The notes: generated from the letters alone by a model not told the origin. Counted from the stretch's first letter, positions 1-9,367 are shown. The stretch is DNA of 64,000 nt from Marinobacter sp. (GCA_018402255.1 JAGYIS010000005.1:124001-188000), one strand, 5' to 3'. Numbers and translations: made by a program.

Positions 1-1
1 A

Positions 2-448
2 GCCGAGGATATGAAAGCTGGCGTGCGTCAGCTGCGGCAGATGGCAGACACTTCCGAACAGGCGTCTCATGACACCGTCACGTTTGTGTACCGCTACTTT
101 CTTGCCAACCCGGCCGCGACCACCGTGGCCGTTCGCGAACTGCACGGTCCATCACCTCTGCTGCGCCGCGCACTCGAGGCACAGCTCAACGCCAGTGCTC
201 GTGAAATGGCCGAGGATATTATTGAGCGCGGGCTGGTACCGGGTGTTGAAGAATCGGTGGTGCATGAGATTTCCCACATGACCATCCGGTACATTCTGTT
301 CAGGGCCATGGACTACATCGAAAAACCGGCGCAACGGGAACAGATTCAACGTGAGACCGAACGGTTCATCAACCGGCAGTTCCGGGGCGCGTTGGTAGAA
401 CACCTCTCTGAGGAAGCCGTTATTATGTTGTCAAAAGCGACACCTTAA
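2..448 (+). CDS. TetR-family regulator, C-terminal part (cut by window start)
   Basis: The reading frame is open from base 2 and ends at 448, so the N-terminal DNA-binding domain lies outside the window. The visible 149 residues are helical. The stretch with NPAATTVAVRELHG followed by a helix of charged residues resembles the ligand-binding C-terminal domain of FabR/DesT-type TetR regulators, which control unsaturated fatty acid genes. The ATG at base 11 is internal, because the codons before it (Ala-Glu-Asp) stay in frame. The family call rests only on the C-terminal pattern. The FabR/DesT link is an inference that needs the missing helix-turn-helix part. Confidence 0.6.
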   Translation, partial: AEDMKAGVRQLRQMADTSEQASHDTVTFVYRYFLANPAATTVAVRELHGPSPLLRRALEAQLNASAREMAEDIIERGLVPGVEESVVHEISHMTIRYILFRAMDYIEKPAQREQIQRETERFINRQFRGALVEHLSEEAVIMLSKATP

Positions 449-589
449 ATGGAATGTGTGACGCAGTTGTACTTTTCCAAGAGCACCCTGTCACATAGAA
501 CAATAAGTAACAGATCATCACTTCTTGTCATACAGAGCTTGCACTTAGTCTTCCCAGCCTGATTCAAAAGGACCAAGGAAGACATTGAT

Positions 590-3436
590 ATGTTGAGAAA
601 TTTACCATTTGCCCTGGCTCTCGGGCTTGTTCTTTCGGGATGCGGCGGTGGCGGTTCAGACTCAGGCTCCGCAAGCAATAACACCGTATCCATTACCAAC
701 AGCCCAGCACCCGCCGTTGCCGGCGTGCCTTTTGAATACCAGCCAACGACATCTCAGAACACAGCAGGCGCCCGCTTTAAGGCATCGGGCCTGCCCGAGT
801 GGGCTTCACTGGACGAACAGGCCGGCACCATCACCGGTCTACCCGGATCCGGCGATGTCACCGCCCACCATCCGTTCCAGATCTCGGTCACGGTGAATAA
901 CAAAACTCATCACTTTGACCAGACACTCTCGGTATTAACGACCGAGCACGTTCTCGCACGCGAAGCGGTGGATTTTAGAGCCACAGATTACGACGGCAAT
1001 CCGCGCGCCATTCGCAACGACCTGACGCAGGGTGAGCTTGCGGGTGAAGTGATGTTTGCTCAGTCTCATACCGTCAAACCGAAGAACAATTACTATCAGA
1101 ATCAGGGCGACGAGGCGCAAAGCGTCTACAAACCCAGGCTGGTGGCATGGCGGGACGCACTGCTGATGTTCACACCCGATGTGGCAGACGTGCCCGTCAC
1201 CGTTGATGTTGAGCTGTTCCTCAATGGTGAACCCTCTGGCGAGTTCCGCCTGGCGCACCCCAACAAACTGCCAGCTTCCGACTACGAAGGCCGTCAAAGA
1301 ATTGAGTATTCCAATCGGGCCTGGAGCTTCAAGCTGCCCTGGGAAATGGTTCGCAACGGACTGTCCATGACATTCATCGTGAATAAGGGCGCACCAGACG
1401 AACGCTCGGGCACCTTATCTGCTTCCGATCTGGACATCGGAGAGGCCAGTCAGATTGTTTTTCAGTCTATACGTTTGGGCATGTTGACTCATGCTGATGA
1501 TAACGACGGGCACTTCACCCTCCGCGATCCCGTGCTTGCGGCCACGGACTATTTCCAGACGCTACCTGTTTCGAAAATGGTTATGGGCAGCTACGCCGAT
1601 ATACAGCTGGATAAGGTCATTATTGCCAGTGGCAAGATCTACGATGACGTCAGTGATACAGAAGGCGGTGTTTATTCCGGAGACATGCGAGAGAACGTCG
1701 CCAAATCCCAGGTCAGTGTCGGTATCAATCAGGCAAACTACGGGCTTACCAGCAGCAATATGCGCCAGCAGTACAATCATGTTTTTAAACAGATTACCAA
1801 CCATCACGCCTGGGGCAACTATCAGAACGGCCGCGTAAGCCATGGTCTGAGTGGTGGTAATGGCATCGGCACCTTGTCGGCTTCCCGAGGCAACGAGGCC
1901 AGCCATGAGTGGGGCCATGCTTACGGCCTTGGCCACTACCCGGGCGCCAATCTCACCGAGGATGGACGTTGGCAGCGGCACCATGCCGACAGCGGTTGGG
2001 GCTTTATTGCTCATCGCGGGCGGATGCGGGATAACCTGTCCCACAACAGCTGGTCAGCAGAACTGATGCCCGACGGCTCCCACTTTAAGGGACGTATTCC
2101 CTACCGCTACGACTCGATGTCTGGCGGTGGCGGCGGTAATCGTTTCTCCCAGTACACCCATTACACAGGCTATTCAGCGAGAATTATCCAGAATGACCTG
2201 GCCCGCTTCCCGATTCCTGATGCGAATTTTGCAACCGGCTACAAAAAATGGAATACCGACACTGGTCAGTACCAGGCTCATGTTTTCACAGGTGATGCTC
2301 AGCCTCTTGCCCCGAGCAAAGTCGGTGTGCCGGTAGCAACCCTGCTGGGCGGCTACGACCCAGACAGCACCAATGCCGTTATCTACCCGGTGTTTCACGG
2401 AAATTACGGCAACGTGTTCGAGCTTCCAAAACCGGCTGCCAGCGGCGACGCCTGCTGGGTCAGCGTCAGCAACAATCAGGGTGAGCAAAAGCACATTGCG
2501 GTGGCTTCATCGCGCCATCAAAGCGGGACCCTGAACCAGCTCCATATTAACCTGGAGGCCAGTTTCCGGCCTACACTCGCTACTTTAAGCTGTCGCCGCG
2601 ACGGACTCGAAACAGAGCTCACCCGGACCACCTTCAACGGCGAGATCCCAGAGCTTCCACCCGCTGCGATCGTTGGCCAGCAACACGGCTTTAATCAGCT
2701 GCAACAGCGCGACATGGCCAGCCTTAATCAATCACTGTCGGCCCTGGAACCTGATGCCTTTCCGGTGGCAGACACGCAAACCCGGATTGTTCTCGACAGC
2801 TATTCAAACGAACAACTTGAAAGCGCACTGAACCCCGCCGCTGCGGCAGTTCTGAAAAAGATCCAGCGGCAAGAACAACAGGCTCTGCAGGCTCGGGCAC
2901 TGATTCAGGTACTGAGAAATCAAAACGTCCAACCATCCATCATTCAAGGAAGGCTGACCGATCAGCTGATCGATTCCGGGTTTATCACAGACACAAGTGA
3001 TATCGAGCTCAATGGGGCGACTATCGGAACCTCTCGAGGACATCAGTTATCATCCACGCTGGACGAGAACGGGCATCTGATCGTAGTGACAGGCGCCGAC
3101 GGCGAGCCGTCACCAGCCGAGTGGTTGATGTCGGCAAGGGGAAGTTTGCATCCAACGGATCAGCCCTGGCATTGCCTGGCGCCAGCCGGCGGCCGGCTGA
3201 CCCTGACCGGCTGTAATCCGGACCAGGCCAATCAGCAATGGACTCATCAAGCCAATGAGAGCCTGCGCAATGCCGGAACAGGTCAGTGCATTGACTATGC
3301 CTTCAACAGCGGCACCGCGGTCATGTACGGCTGCCACAACAATTGGAACCAGAAGTGGCAAGGCCTTACCCGTACTGACAGTCCTGTACTCGCAGCTCTC
3401 CCCGACAGCGTGCTGAAAGTGCTCTATCTGCCGTGA
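590..3436 (+). CDS. M66 (StcE/TagA-like) zinc metalloprotease lipoprotein
   Basis: A 948-residue secreted lipoprotein. The N-terminus is a lipoprotein signal with lipobox LSGC (Cys18), followed by a Gly/Ser linker. Residues about 33-110 look like an Ig/cadherin-like fold of the He_PIG type. The catalytic region carries the extended zinc motif HEWGHAYGLGH at residues 439-449, which matches the M66 StcE/TagA peptidase pattern HExxHxxGxxH. The C-terminus (about 860-935) has Cys pairs and repeated QW motifs (NQQWTH, NQKWQGL) like a ricin-type beta-trefoil lectin. StcE-family proteases cut mucin-type glycoproteins, so a surface or secreted protease acting on glycosylated substrates is likely. The gene stands alone, with a stem-loop after the stop. 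The substrate is unknown. Confidence 0.85.
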   Translation: MLRNLPFALALGLVLSGCGGGGSDSGSASNNTVSITNSPAPAVAGVPFEYQPTTSQNTAGARFKASGLPEWASLDEQAGTITGLPGSGDVTAHHPFQISVTVNNKTHHFDQTLSVLTTEHVLAREAVDFRATDYDGNPRAIRNDLTQGELAGEVMFAQSHTVKPKNNYYQNQGDEAQSVYKPRLVAWRDALLMFTPDVADVPVTVDVELFLNGEPSGEFRLAHPNKLPASDYEGRQRIEYSNRAWSFKLPWEMVRNGLSMTFIVNKGAPDERSGTLSASDLDIGEASQIVFQSIRLGMLTHADDNDGHFTLRDPVLAATDYFQTLPVSKMVMGSYADIQLDKVIIASGKIYDDVSDTEGGVYSGDMRENVAKSQVSVGINQANYGLTSSNMRQQYNHVFKQITNHHAWGNYQNGRVSHGLSGGNGIGTLSASRGNEASHEWGHAYGLGHYPGANLTEDGRWQRHHADSGWGFIAHRGRMRDNLSHNSWSAELMPDGSHFKGRIPYRYDSMSGGGGGNRFSQYTHYTGYSARIIQNDLARFPIPDANFATGYKKWNTDTGQYQAHVFTGDAQPLAPSKVGVPVATLLGGYDPDSTNAVIYPVFHGNYGNVFELPKPAASGDACWVSVSNNQGEQKHIAVASSRHQSGTLNQLHINLEASFRPTLATLSCRRDGLETELTRTTFNGEIPELPPAAIVGQQHGFNQLQQRDMASLNQSLSALEPDAFPVADTQTRIVLDSYSNEQLESALNPAAAAVLKKIQRQEQQALQARALIQVLRNQNVQPSIIQGRLTDQLIDSGFITDTSDIELNGATIGTSRGHQLSSTLDENGHLIVVTGADGEPSPAEWLMSARGSLHPTDQPWHCLAPAGGRLTLTGCNPDQANQQWTHQANESLRNAGTGQCIDYAFNSGTAVMYGCHNNWNQKWQGLTRTDSPVLAALPDSVLKVLYLP

Positions 3437-3443
3437 TGAGTCT

Positions 3444-3472
3444 GAGTGGAAGCCTGAAGAAGGCTTCCACTC
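3444..3472. terminator. Stem-loop between convergent genes
   Basis: A perfect 12-bp stem (GAGTGGAAGCCT and its complement) with a 5-base loop lies just after the protease stop and before the end of the opposing lipoprotein gene. There is no strong T-run on either side, so it may be a weak bidirectional terminator or an mRNA 3' end stabiliser. Confidence 0.5.
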
Positions 3473-3483
3473 AGCCTTCCAGG

Positions 3484-3795
3484 TTACTCGGTAGTATTGA
3501 ACACGTATGACGACACTGTGCCATCGTTGTTAAAGCGCACCACCAGATCGGTGGTTTCGGCGTCACCGAAAGCAGTCCAGCGATACTTGCCATACGTCCA
3601 GGTGCGCTTGCCGTCTTCAACGCCGGTGCGCCAAGGCTCACCGAACATGGTTTGAATGTCGGCTCGGGTGGTTTCACCGATGTTGATCTGGTCCACGTTG
3701 TGGGTAGCAAAATCCTGACCGACGGTTGCGCAGCCCACCAACGCGGTGAACAGGACAGCCAGACCTGCCAGTTTGAAACGACGTACCAAAACCAT
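3484..3795 (-). CDS. BamE/SmpA-OmlA-like small lipoprotein
   Basis: A 103-residue protein with a basic start, a hydrophobic segment and the lipobox LVGC, so it is an exported lipoprotein. The mature part contains IGETTRADIQTMFGEPW followed by a WTYG strand. This is the pattern of the SmpA/OmlA (BamE) fold, a small beta-rich domain found in BamE and in many unrelated outer-membrane lipoproteins. It is not next to fur or recN, the usual context of bamE, so it is probably a BamE-fold paralogue rather than the BAM subunit. It is convergent with the M66 protease gene. Confidence 0.75.
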   Translation of the reverse strand: MVLVRRFKLAGLAVLFTALVGCATVGQDFATHNVDQINIGETTRADIQTMFGEPWRTGVEDGKRTWTYGKYRWTAFGDAETTDLVVRFNNDGTVSSYVFNTTE

Positions 3796-3887
3796 ATCGA
3801 ACTCCTTTTTCGGGTGTTGAACAGTTGGTACTCATCATAGCGCCTCTGTCAGGCAATGCGATTACCAAGCGGATAACTTTCAGACAC

Positions 3888-3917
3888 AAAAAAGCCGCGG
3901 GCCCGAAGGCGCGCGGC
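3888..3917 (-). terminator. Rho-independent terminator of the OYE gene
   Basis: On the minus strand, a GC-rich stem of about 10 bp (GCCGCGCGCC, loop TTCG, GGCCCGCGGC) is followed directly by six T. It lies about 20 bases past the stop of the oxidoreductase gene. Confidence 0.85.
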
Positions 3918-3938
3918 AAATCGTGATCGAAGGGTCGA

Positions 3939-5051
3939 TCAGTACAGTTTGGCCAGAGATTTCTTGGCAAAAGCTTCCACCTCATTGAGGCGGCCTTCTT
4001 TGACTTTCACCAGCCATTCAGGATCCTGCAACAGGGCACGGCCCACAGCAATCAGGTCAAACTCGCCGTTCGTCATGCGCTCGACCAGCTCATCAATGCC
4101 AGACTGCTCAACCGCTTCTTTCTTGCTGGCAAAGGTGCCGCTGATGAAGTCTTCAGTCAGGCCAACGCTGCCAACAGACATGGTGGGCTTGCCAGAAAGC
4201 TTCTGGGTCCAGCCAGCCAGGTTCAGGTTGGAGCCTTCAAACTCGGGCTCCCAGAAACGGCGCGTAGACGCGTGGAAAATGTCCACACCGGCTTCCACCA
4301 GCGGCTTGAGGAACTGCTCCAGCTCTTCCGGGGTATTCACCAGCCTGGCTTCATAGGCTTGCTGCTTCCACTGAGAAAAGCGCAGCATGATCGGATAGTC
4401 CGGCCCAACGCGGTGGCGCACTTCTTCAACGATTTCCACCACAAAGCGCAGGCGGTTTTCCATGCTGCCGCCGTACTCATCATCGCGCTGATTAGTGCCT
4501 TCCCACAGGAACTGGTCCAGCAGGTAACCGTGGGCACCGTGAATCTCTACGCCGTCAAAACCCAGGGCCTTGGCATCCTGAGCGGCATCGCCGAACGCCT
4601 TGATGACGTCGTCAATATCGTCTTTGGTCATGGCTTTGCCATTGGGCTTGCCAGGGGCAAACAGACCAGACGGGCTGTAACCCGGTACTGAAGGATCCGG
4701 CTCAGTGCCTTCCTGACGCACCGCACCTACGTGCCACAGCTGCGGAAAGATCGCACCGCCAGCTTCATGAACCGCGTCCACGACTCGCTTCCAGCCGGCC
4801 AGCGCTTCATCACCATAGAACGCCGGCACGTTGGGATAACCATTGGCAGCCGGATGGTTCACGATGGTGCCTTCGGTGATAACCAGGCCCACGCCGGCTT
4901 CGGCACGGCGACGGTAGTAGTCCACTACATTGTCACCCGGCACACCCTTGGGGGAGAAATTGCGGGTCATCGGAGCCATGGCTACGCGGTTACGCAGCTG
5001 AAGGTTGTGAAGTTCAAACGGCTCAAACAAAGGACCAAGATTCATACTCAT
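3939..5051 (-). CDS. NADH:flavin oxidoreductase, Old Yellow Enzyme family
   Basis: A 370-residue FMN-dependent TIM-barrel ene-reductase. N-terminal LFEPFELHNLQLRNRVAMAPMTR is the usual OYE opening. The central HGAHGYLLDQFL...N.RDDEYGGS.ENR.RF block is the family signature that binds the flavin and substrate, and AVGRALLQDPEW near the end is the phosphate-binding region. Family members reduce activated C=C bonds or nitro compounds with NAD(P)H; the physiological substrate cannot be read from the sequence. It is divergent from an HxlR-type regulator, with tandem repeats in the shared promoter, so electrophile- or quinone-induced expression is plausible. Confidence 0.9.
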   Translation of the reverse strand: MSMNLGPLFEPFELHNLQLRNRVAMAPMTRNFSPKGVPGDNVVDYYRRRAEAGVGLVITEGTIVNHPAANGYPNVPAFYGDEALAGWKRVVDAVHEAGGAIFPQLWHVGAVRQEGTEPDPSVPGYSPSGLFAPGKPNGKAMTKDDIDDVIKAFGDAAQDAKALGFDGVEIHGAHGYLLDQFLWEGTNQRDDEYGGSMENRLRFVVEIVEEVRHRVGPDYPIMLRFSQWKQQAYEARLVNTPEELEQFLKPLVEAGVDIFHASTRRFWEPEFEGSNLNLAGWTQKLSGKPTMSVGSVGLTEDFISGTFASKKEAVEQSGIDELVERMTNGEFDLIAVGRALLQDPEWLVKVKEGRLNEVEAFAKKSLAKLY

Positions 5052-5058
5052 GTGATGT

Positions 5059-5124
5059 GCAACCTCATCAATTTGGTTTCGTTAAGCAACCCTATTCAAT
5101 TTGGTTTTAAAATGCAACCCTATT
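5059..5124. promoter_or_regulatory. Tandem-repeat operator between OYE and HxlR genes
   Basis: Two head-to-tail 28-base units (5069-5096 and 5097-5124) both begin CAATTTGGTTT and end GCAACCCTATT. A partial third copy, GCAACCTCAT, precedes them at 5059. Each unit contains the inverted pair GGTT-N9-AACC. The position in the divergent promoter suggests binding sites for the adjacent HxlR-type dimer. Confidence 0.7.
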
Positions 5125-5140
5125 GGGTACACTCCCCTAC

Positions 5141-5605
5141 ATGGCCAGAAAACGTTTTGATGACTCCAGCTGCTCCGTCGCCCGCGCCCTGAATGAAGTG
5201 GGTGACTGGTGGTCCCTGTTGATTGTGCTGCACGCCATGTACGGCACCCGCCGGTTTGTCGATTTCCAGCAGCAATTGGGCATCGCCAAAAATATCCTCT
5301 GCGACCGCCTTGCCCGCCTGGTCGACAATGAAGTGTTGCGCAAAGAAGAAGTAGGCGAGCATGGCTCCCGCTTTGAATACCGCCTGACGGAAAAGGGCCG
5401 TGATCTGTTCCCGGTGGTGGTAGCCCTGCGCCAGTGGGGCGACAAATGGAACCCGGCGCCTGACGGTCAACCGCTGGATTTGCGGGATCGAGACACCGGC
5501 GAGCCGGTGCAAACCGTCACCGTCCGCAATGCCCAAGGCGAGACGCTGGGCATTCGGGACGTGTTCGTGGCCGAGGAGCCGGGCAGCACCTCCAAGTCGG
5601 CCTGA
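5141..5605 (+). CDS. HxlR-family winged-helix transcriptional regulator
   Basis: A 154-residue protein with the HxlR pattern: an N-terminal Cys (SSCSVARALNEVGDWWSLLIV), the winged helix (RRFVDFQQQLGIAKNILCDRLARLVDNEVL) and YRLTEKGRDLFPVVVALRQWGD. HxlR proteins are small dimeric regulators, and several sense electrophiles or quinones through the N-terminal Cys. I chose the ATG at 5141 because the upstream in-frame alternative is a TTG inside the repeat operator. It is divergent from the OYE gene, which is its likely target; self-regulation through the same repeats is likely. Confidence 0.88.
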   Translation: MARKRFDDSSCSVARALNEVGDWWSLLIVLHAMYGTRRFVDFQQQLGIAKNILCDRLARLVDNEVLRKEEVGEHGSRFEYRLTEKGRDLFPVVVALRQWGDKWNPAPDGQPLDLRDRDTGEPVQTVTVRNAQGETLGIRDVFVAEEPGSTSKSA

Positions 5606-5783
5606 CCATACGGGCAAACCGCATTTCTCTGAATCCCCATGGTTTTTTTGAGCTGAATCAAGCGCAGTCCGAAACCCGGTCTGCGGCCAGCCATTTCTTG
5701 CGCTAAATCAAGTTCCCCGCGCCAGCGTCCATTACAGTCAAGTCATCAATGTTCTTGGTTCTTAAATGGATAGGGAGATGGCT

Positions 5784-6437
5784 ATGTCTCGTGGTTTCAA
5801 ACTGGGTGTATTGGCAGCGGCTGTAATGGCCACTGCACCGGCCGTTCAGGCTTTCGAAGCGGGCGATTTCATTCTGCGTGCGGGTGTTGTGCATGTGGCG
5901 CCGGATGATTCGAGTGATTCAATCAACGGTCTGGATGGAAATCCGCTACTGGGTCTAAACGCTAAAGTAGCTGTCGATGCCAATTCACAGCTGGGTATTC
6001 GCGGCACGTATATGCTCAACAACAGCCTGGGGCTGGGCGTATTAGCGGCAACGCCATTCAAGCACAACATTAGCGGCTCGGCCGACATTGCGAGTTTGGG
6101 TAAAATTGGGGAAACCAAACACCTGCCACCAACGATCACCCTGCAATACTACCCCATGGCAAGCAGCTCAGCTCTGCAGCCGTATGCAGGTGTTGGCGTT
6201 AACTACACAACCTTCTTTGAAGAAAAGTCCGTTCTTGGCGACCTGGAACTTGATGATAGCGTTGGAGTAGCAGTCGAATTTGGCGTCGACTACATGCTGA
6301 GCGAACAATTTGGCCTGAACGCTGCTGTATGGTGGGCTGACATTGAAACCGAAGCGGAAATTAAAGGCGTTACCGAGAAGTTCGATGTTCAGATCGACCC
6401 CATGGTCTACATGGTAGGTTTCACCTACAAGTTCTAA
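5784..6437 (+). CDS. ompW: OmpW-family outer membrane protein
   Basis: A 217-residue protein with a Sec signal peptide ending in VQA and a mature part starting FEAGDFILRAGVVHVAPDDSS, the standard OmpW opening. Alternating hydrophobic strands and the final FTYKF fit an eight-stranded outer-membrane barrel for small hydrophobic molecules. The ATG at 5784 has AGGGAG six bases upstream, so it is preferred over the in-frame ATGs at 5766 and 5778. It is a single gene followed by a strong bidirectional terminator. Confidence 0.9.
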   Translation: MSRGFKLGVLAAAVMATAPAVQAFEAGDFILRAGVVHVAPDDSSDSINGLDGNPLLGLNAKVAVDANSQLGIRGTYMLNNSLGLGVLAATPFKHNISGSADIASLGKIGETKHLPPTITLQYYPMASSSALQPYAGVGVNYTTFFEEKSVLGDLELDDSVGVAVEFGVDYMLSEQFGLNAAVWWADIETEAEIKGVTEKFDVQIDPMVYMVGFTYKF

Positions 6438-6470
6438 TCCTGACTATCGCTTTTCCGGTAGTCAGACACA

Positions 6471-6502
6471 AAAAAGCGGGGCTCTTCAGCCCCGCTTTTT
6501 TA
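6471..6502. terminator. Bidirectional rho-independent terminator
   Basis: A near-perfect stem AGCGGGGCT/AGCCCCGCT is flanked by six A on the left and six T on the right. It serves both ompW (plus) and rhlE (minus), which converge here. Confidence 0.92.
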
Positions 6503-6524
6503 TTGTCCGGATAACCGGATCAGA

Positions 6525-7832
6525 TCACGCGCTCTGGCGCTGAGCCGGGCGGCTGGTTCTGCCCTGCCCTTGGCCCTGGCCACTGCGGCCACCGCTGCGT
6601 CCTGCAGGCTTGGGGCCGAAGCTCTTGCCGGCACCACCTTGAGGGCGACGGCTGCGAGCCTTGCTCGGATCGGCCTTGGCTTTCGGCTTCAACGGCAAGT
6701 TGTTCTTGGGCTCAAAGCCTTCGATTTCCTTGCGTGGAAGCGTCTTTTTGATCAGCCGCTCAATGCCTGCCAGCATTTTGCCTTCATCAGCACTCACCAA
6801 TGACAACGCATGGCCACTCTCACCGGCACGGCCAGTACGGCCGATACGGTGAACGTAATCTTCCGGCACGTTCGGTAGTTCGAAGTTCACCACCTGGGGC
6901 AACTGCTTGATGTCCAGACCACGGGCAGCGATATCGGTGGCAACCAGAACGCGCACTTCACCGGCTTTGAAATCGGCCAGTGCACGGGTACGGGCACCTT
7001 GGGACTTGTTGCCGTGAATGGCGGCGGCGGTGATGCCGTCTTTTTCCAGCTTCTGGGTCAGGCGATTAGCACCGTGCTTGGTGCGGGTGAAGACCAGTAC
7101 CTGTTCCCAGGCATTGTCACGCACCAGCTTGCTCAGCAGGGCCGTTTTCTGGCTCTGATCCACCGGGTAAACCGACTGAATAATGTTCTCGGCAGACGTG
7201 TTGCGGGCAGCAACTTCTACCTGCACCGGATTGGTCAGCAGACCTTCTGCCAACGCACGGATCTCGCTTGAGAAGGTGGCGGAGAACAGCAGGCTCTGGC
7301 GCTTGGCCGGCAACAGCGCAAGAATCTTGCGGATGTCGCGGATAAAGCCCATGTCCAGCATGCGGTCGGCTTCGTCCAGCACCAGCACTTCCACTTCATT
7401 GAAGCGCACAGCATTCTGTTGGTACAGGTCCATCAGGCGGCCCGGTGTTGCCACCAGAACGTCCACGCCTTTGCGCAGCTTCATCATCTGCGGATTGATT
7501 TTGACACCACCAAAAACCACAGCGGCCTTGGTAGGAACGTATTTGCTGTAAAGATTCACGCTGTCGTGAACCTGGGCTGCCAGCTCCCGTGTTGGCGTCA
7601 GAATCAACGCGCGGGGGCCTTTGCCAGTGCGGGGATTATCCGCCAGGCGCTGTAGAATAGGCAGCGTAAAGCCGGCCGTTTTGCCGGTACCGGTCTGGGC
7701 CGCAGCCATCACATCTCGACCAGACAACACCGCAGGGATGGCCTGAAGCTGAATAGGAGACGGGGTATCATAACCCTGATCGGAAGTGGCACGAACCAGC
7801 TGCTCGGACAAACCGAGGGAAGAAAAACTCAT
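6525..7832 (-). CDS. rhlE: DEAD-box RNA helicase RhlE
   Basis: A 435-residue helicase with the full motif set: Q motif ([13 protein letters not shown]), motif [10 protein letters not shown], motif [10 protein letters not shown], motif III SAT in FSATFS and motif [12 protein letters not shown]. The C-terminal tail from about residue 370 is basic and rich in Gly, Arg and Gln, as in RhlE proteins, and gives non-specific RNA binding. It probably remodels rRNA or mRNA structure. The start is ATG at 7832 ([13 protein letters not shown]), which matches the family; the frame stays open 77 codons further upstream but that part has no family character. Confidence 0.92.
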   Translation of the reverse strand: MSFSSLGLSEQLVRATSDQGYDTPSPIQLQAIPAVLSGRDVMAAAQTGTGKTAGFTLPILQRLADNPRTGKGPRALILTPTRELAAQVHDSVNLYSKYVPTKAAVVFGGVKINPQMMKLRKGVDVLVATPGRLMDLYQQNAVRFNEVEVLVLDEADRMLDMGFIRDIRKILALLPAKRQSLLFSATFSSEIRALAEGLLTNPVQVEVAARNTSAENIIQSVYPVDQSQKTALLSKLVRDNAWEQVLVFTRTKHGANRLTQKLEKDGITAAAIHGNKSQGARTRALADFKAGEVRVLVATDIAARGLDIKQLPQVVNFELPNVPEDYVHRIGRTGRAGESGHALSLVSADEGKMLAGIERLIKKTLPRKEIEGFEPKNNLPLKPKAKADPSKARSRRPQGGAGKSFGPKPAGRSGGRSGQGQGQGRTSRPAQRQSA

Positions 7833-8178
7833 ATAAGGTGTACTCTTGATTAATTCTGCCTCCACGAACACCGTCGTCGGCGAATGCGGGCAGATGCCAT
7901 GAAAATTCATGGAATAAAAGACGACTACGGTCACGCGCCGATATCGGGGTGACGTCCTCTGACAGGTCGTATGGATAGTTCGCAAAGCGGCAAAAGCCAG
8001 AAACTGCGGAATCCCTAGAGGCAGGATGCAGGCACGGTAACAGAGGGTCTGGTAAATAGCCATACGTGGTTTTCATTAGCAGACTTACATGTTCAGGCAA
8101 AAAGATGGAACTCCGGTCAATGTCTGTGGTCACTAGCGGCCGTATCGCACTATAAATCCACCCTGATCTGGAGATGCC
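7833..8178. other. Gene-free leader/promoter region of rhlE and the TlpA-like gene
   Basis: No convincing gene lies here. It holds the divergent promoters of rhlE (minus) and the TlpA-like gene (plus). An inverted repeat CCATGAA-AA-TTCATGG sits at 7897-7912. If the rhlE promoter lies to the right of this, rhlE has a long structured 5' leader, which is common for cold-responsive helicase genes. No specific riboswitch class was recognised. Confidence 0.4.
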
Positions 8179-9025
8179 ATGCTCAGCGTCGGCGTTGGCC
8201 CCGTTAGCCTGTCCATCGGGCACTTACTGCTGGTTTTTGCTTTTGTCGTTGCCTTGATTGTCGGCGCCATTGTCGGCCGCAAACACAAAACACCGATTGC
8301 CGGCACCCTGTCTGATATTTTTGTGGTAGCCATGATCAGCGCCCGTATCGGTTTTGTCATCCGCTATTACGAGCACTATCAGGGTGACTGGCTGGGCATG
8401 ATTGATATCCGCGATGGCGGCTTTGATATGGTGTCGGGCCTGATCGTAGCCCTGGTGTTTGGCGGGTTTTTGATGTGGCGCCGGGCCAACAGCCGCCGGG
8501 CACTTAGGCACCGCCATGGTCGCCGGCCTGCTGACCTGGGGCTTTACCACCGGCACTCTGGGCCTGATTAATCAACAGCTGAAAGGCTTACCCGAGGTCG
8601 CCCTGACCGATCTCAGTGAGCAACCGGTGGATCTGACCACCCTCGCCAATGGCCAGCCAACCGTCGTCAACCTATGGGCCACCTGGTGCCCGCCCTGCAT
8701 TCGTGAAATGCCGGTCTTGGAAGAAGCGCAAAAGCGTTATCCCGATATCAACTTTGTGTTTGCCAACCAGGGCGAGCACCCGGAAACCATTCAGAAGTTC
8801 CTGTCGGAACAGAATCTCGACCTGCACCACGTGCTCAGCGATCGCCAGGGTCAGTTTGGCCGGGTCACCGGAAGCCATGGCCTGCCCACCACCCTGTTCT
8901 ATAACGCGGAGGGCAACCTGGTCGACAGCCACATGGGCGAACTGTCCCGCGCCAGCCTGTTCCGGGGGCTGGAGCGCTTTGACTGCCCGCTTTCTGACAC
9001 CTGCAACCGAGGTTTCTTCCAATGA
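8179..9025 (+). CDS. TlpA-like membrane thioredoxin, one frame break near 8506
   Basis: Two overlapping frames make one protein. The first (8179 on) has a membrane domain starting MLSVGVGPVSLSIGHLLLV with several TM helices and IDIRDGGFD, resembling the Lgt-like domain fused to TlpA in pseudomonads. The second (ending 9025) has a thioredoxin fold with active site WATWCPPCIREMP. Removing one A near 8506 joins them as RRALGTAMVAGLL and gives 281 residues. The family reduces periplasmic disulfides, possibly feeding DsbC/DsbG-type proteins; a dsbG remnant follows directly. The break is probably a sequencing error, but true decay cannot be excluded given the damaged neighbour. Confidence 0.75.
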
Positions 9026-9367
9026 TTGAGCAAATCCCCAAACGCCTGCTCCAGGTCGCTCTTGTACCGGCAACCATTCTGGCCGGCGCGGCCCACGCCC
9101 AGACGTACCCGGCCGCCATTCAATCGCTGGAACAGCAGGGAGTTCGGGTCGTCAGACCCTGAATGCACCGTTGGTGAAACCCGTGGTGGTCGAATTGGCA
9201 ACGCTGGCGCCCATATGGATGTGAAAGCCAACGACCGGCTGATGCAGGATCTGGGGCTACAGGCAACACCCAGCACCCTGTACAAGGATGGCGAAGGCAA
9301 CGTGAAGATGGTTCAGGGCCTGCCCAACCCGCAAGCCCTGCAGCGCATGATGGGCCCGAAGCCCTGA
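9022..9367 (+). pseudogene. dsbG: dsbG remnant with internal deletion
   Basis: The ATG at 9022 opens a signal peptide (MIEQIPKRLLQVALVPATILAGAAHA) followed by TYPAAIQSLEQQGVRVV, the start of a DsbG-type disulfide isomerase, then a stop at about 9162. The DsbG C-terminus (LMQDLGLQATPSTLYKDGEG and QGLPNPQALQRMMG) resumes in another frame and ends at 9367. About 115 residues remain of an expected 250. The middle, including the CxxC active site, is gone. This is a loss of about 400 bases, not a single-base error. It overlaps the TlpA-like stop by four bases, as in an intact operon. Confidence 0.75.

Noticed and set aside
5069-5124. Tandem repeats as a CRISPR array
   Set aside because: Only two adjoining 28-base units without spacers, placed in a divergent promoter; they are operator-like. 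No CRISPR was seen elsewhere.
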